DNA of 64,000 nucleotides from Pseudomonas nitroreducens NBRC 12694 (GCF_002091755.1 NZ_BDAI01000018.1:9418-73417), one strand, 5' to 3'. Counted from the stretch's first letter, positions 27,642 to 36,673 are shown. Program-made: numbers and translations. Notes: generated by a model from the letters alone, not told the origin.

Positions 27642-28398
27642 GTCGCTGCTGGGCCTCGCGCTGTTCGCCCCGTTGGCCTGTTCGGCTGCCGGCACCGTCT
27701 CGGTGGAAGCCAACACCGTGCTGCGTCTGCCGGTGAAGGGCGACAGCCTGAGCCTGGACCGTATCAGTGTCGGCCCGGAGGGCGCGCTGCTGATCCCGTC
27801 GCGGGTCAAGCAGCTGAAGATCGGCGAGCTGGACCTGGCGAAGAATGCGCGGATCGGCGTTTTCCCTGGCAATGATGCGCTGCAGATCGAAGTGCTGCAC
27901 GGCAACCTCGCCGACGGTAGCGTGATCGCCGCGCAAGGTAGCTCCGGCAGCTTCGAGAAGCCCGCCAGCGGTGGCCGCAATCTGCTGCTGCGGCTGCAGG
28001 ATGTGGCGGTGGAGAACCTGCTGATCGACGTCCGCGGCGGTGTCGGCGCACCGGGCTATGACGGCCTGGACGGCGGCAGTGCGCAGACTTCCGGCTGCCT
28101 GTGGGGCAGCGGCAAATCCGCCGGCGACGGGCAGGATGGCGCCGATGGCCAGACGGGCGCACCTGGCGGCGTGGTACGCCTGGAAGTGCCGGAGCAGTTC
28201 GACGTCGAGAAGGTCAAGGTACGTCTGGAAGGCGGTGCGGGCGGGGCGGGCGGCAAGCCCGGCAAGGCCGGGCCGCGCAGCGGCGAGAAGGGCTGCTGGT
28301 TCTATTCGGTGGCGGGCGAGAAGCCCGGCGCGGAAGGCCAGGGCGGTGCGGAAGGGGCGAAGGGCAGCGAAGGCCGCCTGGACGTGAAACGCTTCTGA
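27634..28398 (+). CDS. Secreted protein with collagen-like Gly-X-Y segments
   Basis: A 254-residue exported protein: signal peptide MRKSLLGLALFAPLACSAAG, cleaved near residue 19. Residues 20-125 are beta-rich with no known domain. Residues about 131-175 and 201-248 are Gly-rich with GAPGYDGLDGG, GDGQDGADGQTGAPGG, GKPGKAGPRSGEKG and KPGAEGQGGAEGAKG, i.e. short collagen-like Gly-X-Y runs. Two Cys (CLW and CWF) lie in the Gly-rich parts. AAGGAG precedes the ATG, inside the end of the DUF1145 gene. Confidence 0.82.
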   Translation: MRKSLLGLALFAPLACSAAGTVSVEANTVLRLPVKGDSLSLDRISVGPEGALLIPSRVKQLKIGELDLAKNARIGVFPGNDALQIEVLHGNLADGSVIAAQGSSGSFEKPASGGRNLLLRLQDVAVENLLIDVRGGVGAPGYDGLDGGSAQTSGCLWGSGKSAGDGQDGADGQTGAPGGVVRLEVPEQFDVEKVKVRLEGGAGGAGGKPGKAGPRSGEKGCWFYSVAGEKPGAEGQGGAEGAKGSEGRLDVKRF

Positions 28399-28419
28399 AC
28401 CCCTGGCTCGTTTCAACTG

Positions 28420-28455
28420 AAGGCCCGCCCGGCTAGCCAGGCGGGCCTTTTGTTT
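28420..28455 (+). terminator. Terminator after the collagen-like gene
   Basis: AAGGCCCGCC and GGCGGGCCTT arms with an inner GGCTAGCC palindrome, then TTTTGTTT. The tract overlaps the stop of the convergent CopD-like gene. Confidence 0.88.
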
Positions 28456-28918
28456 ACCAGTGCGGGCGTGCTGCGACGAAGGCCACCAGCGCCATGCCGA
28501 TCAGCAGGTTCAGGCCCACGGTCTTGCGGATCTTGCCCAGCGCGGCGCCACCGGCTGGCCAGTCCTCGGCGCCCACCGCGCGGCGCAGTTCCGGCAACTG
28601 CAGCGCCTGGATGCGCAGGAACAGCGCGAGCATCGCGACATACAACCCCATCATTACCTGCACGTAGCGCGGCGCGCCGGCCATGCCGTTGAAGCTCAGG
28701 TGCAGCATGCCCACGCCGGTCACCGGCAGCAGGATCACCGCCGCCCACACCCAGCGGAAGAAGCGCGGGAAGACCTCCAGCCACAGCTTCAGCCGGGCCG
28801 GTGCCTCCAGCGCGGCGACGGCGGCCGGGCGCAGCACCATCCAGGCGAAGAACATGCCGCCAACCCAGACCAGGGCGGCCAGGAGGTGCAGGGCATAGAC
28901 GAAGGCAAAGGGTGTCAT
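28454..28918 (-). CDS. CopD-family integral membrane protein
   Basis: A 154-residue four-helix membrane protein. The first helix HLLAALVWVGGMFFAWMVLRP is the hallmark of CopD/DUF2269-type proteins, with His11 as a possible metal or haem ligand. Helices recur at about 53-73, 83-102 and 130-150. It is a stand-alone gene divergent from dinG. Copper transport is a family-level guess only. Confidence 0.85.
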   Translation of the reverse strand: MTPFAFVYALHLLAALVWVGGMFFAWMVLRPAAVAALEAPARLKLWLEVFPRFFRWVWAAVILLPVTGVGMLHLSFNGMAGAPRYVQVMMGLYVAMLALFLRIQALQLPELRRAVGAEDWPAGGAALGKIRKTVGLNLLIGMALVAFVAARPHW

Positions 28919-28979
28919 TCGGACGATCTCCGCTGGCGATTGAAGACAAGCGCGCTATCATAGCCGCCGATTCGAACCA

Positions 28980-28995
28980 CTGAAAATTTATCCAG
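28980..28995. promoter_or_regulatory. Candidate LexA (SOS) box before dinG
   Basis: CTGAAAATTTATCCAG fits CTG-N10-CAG, with an AT-rich middle, 45 bases before the dinG ATG. E. coli dinG is LexA-regulated. The match is to the outer triplets only. Confidence 0.45.
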
Positions 28996-29040
28996 CATCC
29001 GGATGTGTCCATTGCGCCGCGTCCGGGGCCCGGGAAGTCC

Positions 29041-31185
29041 ATGCTCAGCACCGAACTCAAGGCCACGATCCAGGGCGCCTACTCGCGCTTCCTCGAGGCC
29101 AAGGAACTCAAGCCGCGCTACGGCCAGCGCCTGATGATCGCCGAAGTCGCCAAGGTCCTGGGGACCATCGCCAGCGACGAGGAAGGCCATCGCCTGGGCG
29201 ATGCCGCCGTGGTCGCCGTGGAAGCCGGCACCGGCACCGGCAAGACCGTCGCCTACAGCCTTGCCGCCATCGCCTGCGCCAAGGCCGCGGGCAAGCGCCT
29301 GGTGGTCGCCACCGCCACCGTCGCCCTGCAGGAGCAGATCGTCCACAAGGACCTGCCCGACCTGTTGCGCAACTCCGGCCTGTCGTTCAGCTTCGCCCTG
29401 GCCAAGGGGCGCGGGCGCTACATGTGCCTGTCCAAGCTCGACCACCTGCTGCAGGAAGGCCAGGCGCAGAGCGCCACCGCCCAACTGTTCGAGGAGGAAG
29501 GCTTCCGCATCGACGTGGACGAGACCTCCACCAAGCTGTTCAACCAGATGATCGAGCGCCTGGCTGGCAACCGCTGGGACGGCGACCGCGACTCATGGCC
29601 CGAAGCCATCGAGGACGCGCAGTGGGCGCAGGTGACCACCGACCACAGCCAGTGCACCAACCGCCATTGCCCGAACTTCCAGCAGTGCGCCTTCTACAAG
29701 GCGCGCGAAGGCATGACCAAGGTCGACGTGATCGTCACCAACCATGACCTGGTGCTGGCCGATCTGGCGTTGGGCGGCGGCGCGATTCTGCCGGACCCGC
29801 GCGACACCCTTTACGTGTTCGACGAAGGCCACCACCTGCCGGATAAGGCCATCGGCCACTTCGCCCACTTCACTCGCCTGCGCGCCACCGCCGACTGGCT
29901 GGGCCAGGTGGAGAAGAACCTGACCAAGCTGCTGGCGCAGAACCCGCTGCCGGGCGACCTTGGCCGCCTGATCGAGCAGGTGCCGGAACTGGCCCGAGAG
30001 CTGCGCACGCACCAGCAGTTCATGTTCACCGCCTGCGAAGAGGTCGGTGACTTCCGTGCCGGCGAGGACATGGAAGGCCGCGAGCGACCGCGCCATCGTT
30101 TCGAAGGCGGGGTGATCCCCGAGCACATCCGCGAGATGGGCATCGAACTGAAGAAGGGCTTCTCCAAGCTCACCGACCTCTTCACCCGCCTGACCGAGCT
30201 GCTCAAGGAGGCCATGGACGGGGAGGGCAGCGTCGGCATCGCCAGCCACCAGGCAGAAGAGTGGTACCCGCTGTTCGGCAGCCTGCTGTCCCGCGCCCAG
30301 GGCAACTGGGAATTGTGGACCGCCTTCACCAGCGAGGACCCGGAAGACAGCCCGCCCATGGCGCGCTGGCTGACCCTCGCCGAGAGCGGCACCTTCTACG
30401 ACATCGAGGCCAACGCCAGCCCGATCCTCGCCGCCGAGACCCTGCGCCGCAACCTGTGGAATGTGGCCTACGGCGTGCTGGTGACCTCCGCGACCCTCAC
30501 CGCGCTGGGTACCTTCGACCGCTACCGCATGCGCGCCGGCCTGCCTCGCGCGGCGGTCACTGCCGTGGTGCCGAGTCCGTTCCACCACGCCGACGCTGGC
30601 GTGTTGCGCGTGCCGGACCTGAAGGCCGACCCGCGCGATGCTGCCGCGCATACCGGCGCGATCATTCGCGAGTTGCCGGAGATAGTCGAAGGTTCGCGTG
30701 GTTCGCTGATCCTGTTCTCCTCGCGCAAGCAGATGCAGGAAGTCTTCGACGGCCTGGACCGCGACTGGCGCAAGCGCGTGCTGATCCAGGGCAACCTGTC
30801 CAAGCAGGAAACCCTGAACAAGCACCGCTCCCGCGTGGACGATGGCGAGCCGAGCGTGCTGTTCGGCCTGGCCAGCTTCTCCGAGGGCGTGGACCTGCCC
30901 GGCGCCTATTGCGAGCACGTGGTGATCGCCAAGATTCCCTTCGCCGTGCCGGACGATCCGGTGGAAGCGGCGCTGTCGGAATGGATCGAGGCGCGCGGCG
31001 GCAATCCCTTCATGGAGATCGCCGTGCCCGACGCCTCGCTGCGTCTGGTGCAGGCCTGCGGCCGGCTGCTGCGGACCGAGCAGGACCGCGGCACCATTAC
31101 GCTGCTGGACCGTCGCGTCGTGACGCAACGCTACGGCAAGGCCATTCTTAATGCATTGCCGCCGTTCCGCCGCGAAATTGCTTGA
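29041..31185 (+). CDS. dinG: ATP-dependent DNA helicase DinG
   Basis: A 714-residue XPD-like superfamily 2 helicase of 5'-3' polarity that resolves R-loops and DNA damage intermediates. Walker A is AGTGTGKT at 62-69. The [4Fe-4S] cluster Cys are 129, 205, 210 and 216, the DEAH-type box is DEGH at 261-264, and the C-terminal helicase domain has QACGRLLRTEQDRG (motif VI). The ATG at 29041 gives the family N-terminus MLSTELKATIQ. A possible LexA box lies upstream. Confidence 0.96.
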   Translation: MLSTELKATIQGAYSRFLEAKELKPRYGQRLMIAEVAKVLGTIASDEEGHRLGDAAVVAVEAGTGTGKTVAYSLAAIACAKAAGKRLVVATATVALQEQIVHKDLPDLLRNSGLSFSFALAKGRGRYMCLSKLDHLLQEGQAQSATAQLFEEEGFRIDVDETSTKLFNQMIERLAGNRWDGDRDSWPEAIEDAQWAQVTTDHSQCTNRHCPNFQQCAFYKAREGMTKVDVIVTNHDLVLADLALGGGAILPDPRDTLYVFDEGHHLPDKAIGHFAHFTRLRATADWLGQVEKNLTKLLAQNPLPGDLGRLIEQVPELARELRTHQQFMFTACEEVGDFRAGEDMEGRERPRHRFEGGVIPEHIREMGIELKKGFSKLTDLFTRLTELLKEAMDGEGSVGIASHQAEEWYPLFGSLLSRAQGNWELWTAFTSEDPEDSPPMARWLTLAESGTFYDIEANASPILAAETLRRNLWNVAYGVLVTSATLTALGTFDRYRMRAGLPRAAVTAVVPSPFHHADAGVLRVPDLKADPRDAAAHTGAIIRELPEIVEGSRGSLILFSSRKQMQEVFDGLDRDWRKRVLIQGNLSKQETLNKHRSRVDDGEPSVLFGLASFSEGVDLPGAYCEHVVIAKIPFAVPDDPVEAALSEWIEARGGNPFMEIAVPDASLRLVQACGRLLRTEQDRGTITLLDRRVVTQRYGKAILNALPPFRREIA

Positions 31186-31224
31186 GTGTGCGGGAGCGAG
31201 TTCCCGCGCTGGCTGTCAAACGAT

Positions 31225-31244
31225 CGCCCGCCGTCCGGCGGGCG
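31225..31244 (+). terminator. Hairpin after dinG
   Basis: CGCCCGCCG and CGGCGGGCG arms separated by TC, with only a weak T tract. It may terminate dinG; a REP-like fragment (gggagcgag) lies just before it. Confidence 0.45.
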
Positions 31245-31264
31245 TGTTGCAAGGATTCGAATCC

Positions 31265-33529
31265 ATGACTTCGATGCGTTGGCATCTGCCGTTGCTGCTC
31301 AGCCTGGCCATCGCCAGTGCCCCGGCCTGGTCGGCTGGCGGCAATGAAACCCTGTTCAACTTCGTCAAGCCGATGGCTGTGGTCTCGATCACCACACAGA
31401 ACGCCGACCTGCCCAGTTCCACTGCCGAGGCCACGCCAGAGGGCGAGATCCTGCGTCGGGTGAACTTCAACCCTGCGCCGCAGCCGACCCTGCGCCTGGC
31501 ACCGTCCAGCGGCAGCTGGGACTGGTCGCAGTCGGACAGCATGAGCCTGCGCATCCAGAACGCCATGGACTGGGCCATCACCCTGGAGGTGGAAATCGAA
31601 GGCGTTGCCGGCGCCCCCGGCCTGCGCGCGAGCATCGCCCTGCCGCCGGGCCCGGCGCAGACCCTGGTGATCCCGCTGCACGCCATCGCCCCGGAAGATT
31701 TCGGCATGCGCGCCGGCGTGCCCATGCCTGTCACCCAGGACGGCCAGCGCCTGCTGCTGGCGAGCAAGGTCACCGGCGAGCTGAACCGCAGCCAGGTCGG
31801 TGCGGTGAAGCTGTTTCTGACTTCGCCCAAGGCGGCCCAGGACATTCTCGTCGGCCGCTTCGGCACCCGCGCCGGCAACGACGAATACCACAAGGCGTAC
31901 ACCGGCATCGTCGATGGCTTCGGCCAGTCCACCCGCAGCGACTGGCCGGAAAAGGTCAAGAGTGCCGAGCAACTGGCCAACGCCTGGAAAGGCGAAGGCG
32001 AACAGCTGAGCAAATGGAAGCCCGCGCCCGGCCGCGACGCCTTTGGCGGGCTGCTGGATGGCCCGGCCTTCGAAGGCACCGGCTTCTTCCGCACCGAAAA
32101 ACGCAATGGCCGCTGGTGGCTGGTGACGCCCGAAGGGCACTCGTTCTGGTCCATGGGCGTCAACGCGGTGAATGCCGACAGCAGCCAGACCTACGTCGAA
32201 GGCCGCGAATACATGTTCGCCAGCCTGCCCAAGGAGGACGAGCCGCTGGCCGCCTTCTACGGCCAGCGCGACGACCGCAGCGGCGTCGGCGCCCAGCAGG
32301 GCCGTGCGTTCGGCAACGGGCGCTGGTTCGATTTCTATGCCGCCAACCGCTTCCGCGCCGATGGTGGGCTGACCGGCGACGCCGCGGCAGCCGCCTGGCG
32401 CGAGCGCACCGTACAGCGCCTGGGTTCCTGGGGCTTCAATACCCTGGGCGACTGGAGCGATCCGGCCTTCGCCGACGATCCGCGCATGCCCTACAGCGTG
32501 CCGCTGTCCATCAGCGGCGATTACGCCACGGTGAGCACCGGCTACGACTGGTGGGGCGCCATGCCCGACCCCTTCGACCCGCGCTTTGCCATGGCCGCCG
32601 AGCGCGCCATCGCCATTGCCGCCCGCGACCATCGCGAGGATGCGTGGCTGCTGGGCTACTACGCCGATAATGAACTGGCCTGGGCCGGCCGTGGCGACGA
32701 CGACCAGGCGCACTTCGCCCTGGCCTTCGGCACGCTCAAGCTATCCACCGACAGCCCGGCCAAGCGTGCCTTCATCAAGCAACTCAAGGACAAGTACGAG
32801 GATCACGAACAGCTTGCCGAGGCCTGGGGTGTGCAGCTGGGTTCCTGGGAAGACCTCGATGCGCCGGGCTACCAGGCGCCGGTTCCGAGCGAGGCGCACC
32901 CGGCCATTGCCCAGGACTACAGCGCCTTCCTGCGCCTGTATGCCGACCAGTACTTCAAGACCCTGAAGGACTCGCTGCAATGGCATGCGCCGAACCATCT
33001 GCTGCTCGGCCCGCGCTTCGCCGTCAGCACGCCGGAGGCGCTGGCCTCCTGCGCGCAGTACTGCGACATCCTCAGCTTCAACCTCTACGTACCGCTACCG
33101 CGGCAGGGCTTCGACGCCAACTACGTGCGCAGCCTGGACAAGCCGGTACTGATCACCGAGTTCCACTTCGGCTCCCGTGACCGCGGGCCGTTCTGGGGCG
33201 GTGTCGCCGAGGTATACAACGAGCAGCAGCGTGGCGAGGCGTACCAGCGCTTCCTCGCCGAGGCGGCGAAGCAGCCGAACATCGTCGGTGCGCACTGGTT
33301 CCAGTACCTCGACCAGCCGGTGACCGGGCGCCTGCTCGATGGCGAGAACGGCCACATCGGTCTGGTCGGCATCACCGACCTGCCGTTCACCGGCTTCGTC
33401 GACGCCGTGCGCAAGGCCAACCAGCAGACACTCAAGGGTATCGACGAGCAGGCCCGCGCCGCCGCCAAGGTGGCGCCGGATCCCGCACCGAAGCCGGTGC
33501 CGGCTGCCGACAGCGATGACGAGGAGTAG
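31265..33529 (+). CDS. Secreted glycoside hydrolase, TIM-barrel (agarase/GH50-like)
   Basis: A 754-residue exported protein. Signal peptide MTSMRWHLPLLLSLAIASAPAWSA. Residues about 30-215 look like a beta-sandwich carbohydrate-binding module, and about 255-720 a (beta/alpha)8 barrel. Candidate clan GH-A catalytic residues are Glu470 in GYYADNELAW (acid/base after Asn) and Glu632 in ITEFHFGSRD (nucleophile). The RWWLVTPEGHSFWSMGVN and WGFNTLGDW segments recall GH50 beta-agarases. The tail is Pro/Ala-rich. Substrate unknown. AAGGA nine bases before the ATG sets the start. Confidence 0.78.
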   Translation: MTSMRWHLPLLLSLAIASAPAWSAGGNETLFNFVKPMAVVSITTQNADLPSSTAEATPEGEILRRVNFNPAPQPTLRLAPSSGSWDWSQSDSMSLRIQNAMDWAITLEVEIEGVAGAPGLRASIALPPGPAQTLVIPLHAIAPEDFGMRAGVPMPVTQDGQRLLLASKVTGELNRSQVGAVKLFLTSPKAAQDILVGRFGTRAGNDEYHKAYTGIVDGFGQSTRSDWPEKVKSAEQLANAWKGEGEQLSKWKPAPGRDAFGGLLDGPAFEGTGFFRTEKRNGRWWLVTPEGHSFWSMGVNAVNADSSQTYVEGREYMFASLPKEDEPLAAFYGQRDDRSGVGAQQGRAFGNGRWFDFYAANRFRADGGLTGDAAAAAWRERTVQRLGSWGFNTLGDWSDPAFADDPRMPYSVPLSISGDYATVSTGYDWWGAMPDPFDPRFAMAAERAIAIAARDHREDAWLLGYYADNELAWAGRGDDDQAHFALAFGTLKLSTDSPAKRAFIKQLKDKYEDHEQLAEAWGVQLGSWEDLDAPGYQAPVPSEAHPAIAQDYSAFLRLYADQYFKTLKDSLQWHAPNHLLLGPRFAVSTPEALASCAQYCDILSFNLYVPLPRQGFDANYVRSLDKPVLITEFHFGSRDRGPFWGGVAEVYNEQQRGEAYQRFLAEAAKQPNIVGAHWFQYLDQPVTGRLLDGENGHIGLVGITDLPFTGFVDAVRKANQQTLKGIDEQARAAAKVAPDPAPKPVPAADSDDEE

Positions 33530-33646
33530 GCGTCGGAGCAATGATTCGTCATTCGTGAAGCCGCACCCTGCCTTCGGCAGGGTTCCCAGGGGCGGAGCGC
33601 GCTGAAAGAATGGCGCCTCCGCCCCTGCTCATTTCCGGAGTTTGAG

Positions 33647-34792
33647 ATGACCCTGAACGGCCACTGCGATCCGCGCTTCACTCCCGTTGCCGATGCTTTC
33701 AGCGCGCTGTTCGAGGACCCGCAGGAGCGCGGTGCGGCGCTGTGCATCCAGGTCGGCGGCGAAACCGTGGTCGATCTCTGGGCCGGCAGCGCGGGCAAGG
33801 AACCGGGCCAGGACTGGCAGGCCGATACGTTGCTCAACCTGTTCTCCTGCACCAAGACTTTCGCTGCCGTCGCTGCGCTGCAACTGGTGGGAGAAGGGCG
33901 GCTCGACCTTGATGCGCCGGTGGCGCGCTATTGGCCGGAGTTCGAGCAGGCCGGCAAGCAGGGCATCACCGTGCGCCAGCTCCTGTGCCATCGCGCGGGC
34001 CTGCCGGCGATTCGCGAGCCGCTGGCGCCCGAGGCGCTATACGACTGGGACAGCATGACGGCCGCGCTCGCCGGCGAAACGCCCTGGTGGACACCCGGCG
34101 TCGAGCATGGCTATGCCCCCATCACCTACGGCTGGCTGATCGGCGAAGTGATCCGCCGTGTCGACGGTCGCGAGCCGGGTGCCGCCATCGTCGAGCGCAC
34201 GGCCAAGCCATTGGGGCTGGATTTCCACATCGGCCTGGGTGACGCCGAATTCCACCGTGTAGCGCACATCGCCCGCGGCAAGGGCAACCTGGGCGACGCC
34301 GCGGCGCAACGGTTGCTACGGACCATGATGACCGACGCCGCCGCACTTTCCACCCGCGCCTTCACCAATCCGCCGTCGGTGCTCACCAGCACCAACAAGC
34401 CGGAATGGCGGCGCATGTCGCAGCCGGCGGCCAATGGCCATGGCAATGCGCGCTCGCTGGCGGGCTTCTACGATGGTCTCCTGCAGGGCAAGTTGCTGGA
34501 CGAAGCGCTGCTGGCCGAGCTCACCCGCGAACATGCCGTCGGCGAGGATCGAACTTTGTTGACCTGTACGCGCTTCGGTCTTGGTTGCATGCTTGACCAG
34601 CCGAATGTCGCCAACGCCACTTACGGCCTTGGCCCGCAGGCCTTCGGCCATCCGGGGGCCGGTGGCTCCATCGGCTTCGCCGACCCGGAGCGTGAGCTGG
34701 CCTTCGGGTTCGTCGTCAACACCCTTGGCCCCTACGTGCTGATGGACCCACGCGCCCAGCGCCTGGCGCACCTCGCCGGCGACTGCCTGTAG
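33647..34792 (+). CDS. Serine esterase/beta-lactamase-fold hydrolase (EstB-like)
   Basis: A 381-residue cytosolic class C beta-lactamase-fold protein. The SxxK motif is SCTK with Ser67 and Lys70, and the second catalytic Tyr is in GYAPITYGWL (156 or 161). HPGAGG near 330 replaces the KTG box, as in EstB carboxylesterases (family VIII). No signal peptide, which argues against a true beta-lactamase. GGAG lies just before the ATG. It matches the esterase gene located before the OmpA-pdxH genes in P. aeruginosa. Confidence 0.9.
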   Translation: MTLNGHCDPRFTPVADAFSALFEDPQERGAALCIQVGGETVVDLWAGSAGKEPGQDWQADTLLNLFSCTKTFAAVAALQLVGEGRLDLDAPVARYWPEFEQAGKQGITVRQLLCHRAGLPAIREPLAPEALYDWDSMTAALAGETPWWTPGVEHGYAPITYGWLIGEVIRRVDGREPGAAIVERTAKPLGLDFHIGLGDAEFHRVAHIARGKGNLGDAAAQRLLRTMMTDAAALSTRAFTNPPSVLTSTNKPEWRRMSQPAANGHGNARSLAGFYDGLLQGKLLDEALLAELTREHAVGEDRTLLTCTRFGLGCMLDQPNVANATYGLGPQAFGHPGAGGSIGFADPERELAFGFVVNTLGPYVLMDPRAQRLAHLAGDCL

Positions 34793-34798
34793 CGACGA

Positions 34799-34820
34799 GC
34801 GGGAGGAACCTTCCTCCCGC
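34799..34820 (+). terminator. Hairpin after the esterase gene
   Basis: GCGGGAGGAA and TTCCTCCCGC arms, ten bases each and perfectly paired, separated by CC. A short pyrimidine-rich tail follows. Probable terminator, not strongly T-tailed. Confidence 0.55.
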
Positions 34821-35037
34821 CGCACCTTCTTAAGGTCGTCCGCTTTTGCCGTCGCGCTTGCGTGCGTGACGGCGTTCCCTGCGTGCAAACATGCGCCGCT
34901 CGTCAGTTCGAGATTAAAATCTCGTTCCAACTGAGTAAGTTATGTACAACTCTTAAGCCGATTGCTGAAGTCAGGGTGCCACCGCCTACCGGTGGCGCCT
35001 GGCCTCCCTTCATGTTCCGACTTGTGGAATCGCTCCC

Positions 35038-35838
35038 ATGAACCTGCTGTTCTCGAATTCGCTGAAAGTCTCCACCCTTGCGCTGTGCGTCGGCCTTTCC
35101 GCCTGCAGCCAGTTCCAGTCCCAGGACCAGGCCAAGGCGCCGGATAGCGCCGTGGCCGCTGCCAAGCCCGGCACCGCTCACTGGTGGTGGCCCTTCGGTG
35201 GCGACGAGGAAGCGAGCGCGGCCGCGCCCGCACCGCAGAAGAAACCGGTCGAGGCAGCCAAGGTCGCCGATGCCGGCAGCCAGCAGCCCGGTGGCCACTG
35301 GTGGTGGCCATTCGGTGTGAGCGACAGCAAGCCTGGCGCCGAGAAGGCCGCCAAGCCGCAGGACACCAAGGTCAGCAAGGAGTGGCTGGACCAGCACGAG
35401 AAGTCCCTGCGTGAAGCGGTAGCGGGCAGCAAGTTCACCGTCGAGCGCCGCGAAAACGCCCTGGTGCTGATCGCGCCGGTGGAAGGCTCCTTCAATCCCA
35501 AGCGCCCTGAACTGCTGCTGCCGATCACCCTGGCGCCGCTGGGCAACGTAGCGAAGATGCTGCAGAACGATCCGGAGAGCGGCGTACTGGTGCTCGGCCA
35601 CAGCGACAGCTCGGGCGACAAGGCGACCAACGACAAGGTCAGCCTGCAACGTGCCCAGGCAGTCTCCTCGATCTTCCGCCTCAGTGGCCTGGGCGCCGAT
35701 CGCCTGCGCCTGAAGGGCGTCGGCTCCAGCCTGCCGCGCGCCGACAACGCCAGCGCCGAAGGCCGCGCGCTGAACCGCCGCGTCGAGGTACTGGTGACCC
35801 AGCGCACCAGCCTGCTGGCGCTCGCCCAGGCCAACTGA
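35038..35838 (+). CDS. OmpA-family lipoprotein with duplicated HWWWPFG motif
   Basis: A 266-residue outer-membrane lipoprotein with a lipobox LSAC (Cys23). The linker region (about 24-110) is Ala/Lys/Pro-rich and contains the exact heptapeptide HWWWPFG twice, at 48-54 and 87-93. Residues about 150-260 are an OmpA-type peptidoglycan-binding domain, with LVLGHSDSSGDKATNDKVSLQRAQAV and GRALNRRVEVLV. It corresponds by synteny to the OmpA-like gene before pdxH in P. aeruginosa. The Trp motif is unexplained; see findings. Confidence 0.9.
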   Translation: MNLLFSNSLKVSTLALCVGLSACSQFQSQDQAKAPDSAVAAAKPGTAHWWWPFGGDEEASAAAPAPQKKPVEAAKVADAGSQQPGGHWWWPFGVSDSKPGAEKAAKPQDTKVSKEWLDQHEKSLREAVAGSKFTVERRENALVLIAPVEGSFNPKRPELLLPITLAPLGNVAKMLQNDPESGVLVLGHSDSSGDKATNDKVSLQRAQAVSSIFRLSGLGADRLRLKGVGSSLPRADNASAEGRALNRRVEVLVTQRTSLLALAQAN

Positions 35839-35851
35839 ACCGCCGCACGCA

Positions 35852-35879
35852 AAGCGTCATTCCGTCTGGAATGACGCTT
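35852..35879 (+). terminator. Hairpin between the OmpA gene and pdxH
   Basis: AAGCGTCATTCC and GGAATGACGCTT arms (12 perfect pairs) with a GTCT loop. There is no T tract, so it is a likely weak terminator or 3'-end hairpin. Confidence 0.55.
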
Positions 35880-35946
35880 GTCGTGGATCAAGCGCGAAGG
35901 CGCAACTCTGGATAAGCTTAAGGACTTCTTCTGCAGGAGATTTCCG

Positions 35947-36594
35947 ATGGCTCAGACCCTGGCCGATATGCGCCGCGAATACACCCGTGATGGACTGACC
36001 GAGGCCCAGGCGCCCGCCGAACCGTTCAGCCTGTTCAACCAGTGGTTCGAAGACGCGGTGAAGACCGAGCAACTGCCGGTCGAACCCAACGCGATGATGC
36101 TCGCCACTGCGGACGCCGACGGCCAGCCGCATTGCCGCGTGCTCCTGCTCAAGGGTCTGGACGAGCGTGGTTTCACCTTCTTCAGCAACTACGAAAGCGC
36201 CAAGGGGCAGCAGCTCCTGGAGAATCCGCGCGCGGCCATGACCTTCTTCTGGCCGGCGCTGGAACGCCAGGTGCGCATTGAAGGACGGGTGGAGAAAGTC
36301 TCCGCCGAAGAGTCCGCCGCCTATTACCGCGTGCGCCCGCTGGGCAGCCGCCTGGGCGCCTGGGCCTCGCCGCAGAGCCGGGTGATCGATGGCCGCGGCG
36401 AACTGGAGCAATTGCTGGCCGAGACGGAGCAGCGCTTCGCCGACAGCGCACCGAGCTGCCCGGACTTCTGGGGTGGCTTCCGCCTGCTGCCGAGCCGCAT
36501 CGAGTTCTGGCAGGGCCGTCCGAGCCGCCTGCACGATCGCCTCAACTTCCGCGTCGAGAACGGCGCCTGGGTGCGCGAACGTCTCGCTCCCTGA
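35947..36594 (+). CDS. pdxH: Pyridoxamine 5'-phosphate oxidase
   Basis: The 215-residue FMN enzyme makes pyridoxal 5'-phosphate from PNP/PMP. Family motifs include MADMRREY-like [19 protein letters not shown] at the N-terminus, [21 protein letters not shown] around 65-85, and the C-terminal [16 protein letters not shown] followed by Trp-containing end, which carries the substrate-binding residues. Length fits other PdxH. AGGAGA before the ATG supports the start. Confidence 0.97.
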   Translation: MAQTLADMRREYTRDGLTEAQAPAEPFSLFNQWFEDAVKTEQLPVEPNAMMLATADADGQPHCRVLLLKGLDERGFTFFSNYESAKGQQLLENPRAAMTFFWPALERQVRIEGRVEKVSAEESAAYYRVRPLGSRLGAWASPQSRVIDGRGELEQLLAETEQRFADSAPSCPDFWGGFRLLPSRIEFWQGRPSRLHDRLNFRVENGAWVRERLAP

Positions 36595-36607
36595 GCTTCT
36601 GCCCTTC

Positions 36608-36673
36608 GTAGGAGCGAGCTGGCTCGCGAATTGCCTCACCGTTGGGGTTGTTCGCGAGCAATGTCGCTCCTAC
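36608..36673. repeat. REPIN: inverted pair of Pseudomonas REP elements
   Basis: GTAGGAGCGAGCT...GCTCGCGAA is followed after about 20 bases by the inverse TTCGCGAGCA...CGCTCCTAC, forming a two-REP hairpin between pdxH and the glycerate kinase gene. A degenerate third unit follows at about 36708-36730. Confidence 0.85.

Noticed and set aside
29593..31128. A 511-codon minus-strand frame opposite dinG
   Set aside because: Shadow of dinG; no start signal or domain.
31265..33529. Alginate lyase or poly-beta-hydrolase identity for the secreted glycosidase
   Set aside because: The NE and TEFHFG motifs fit a retaining TIM-barrel glycosidase, not a polysaccharide lyase.
33565..33583. Hairpin ACCCTGCC-TTC-GGCAGGGT after the glycosidase gene considered as a terminator
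   Set aside because: The stem is short and no T tract follows; it may contribute to a 3' end but is not supportable as a terminator.
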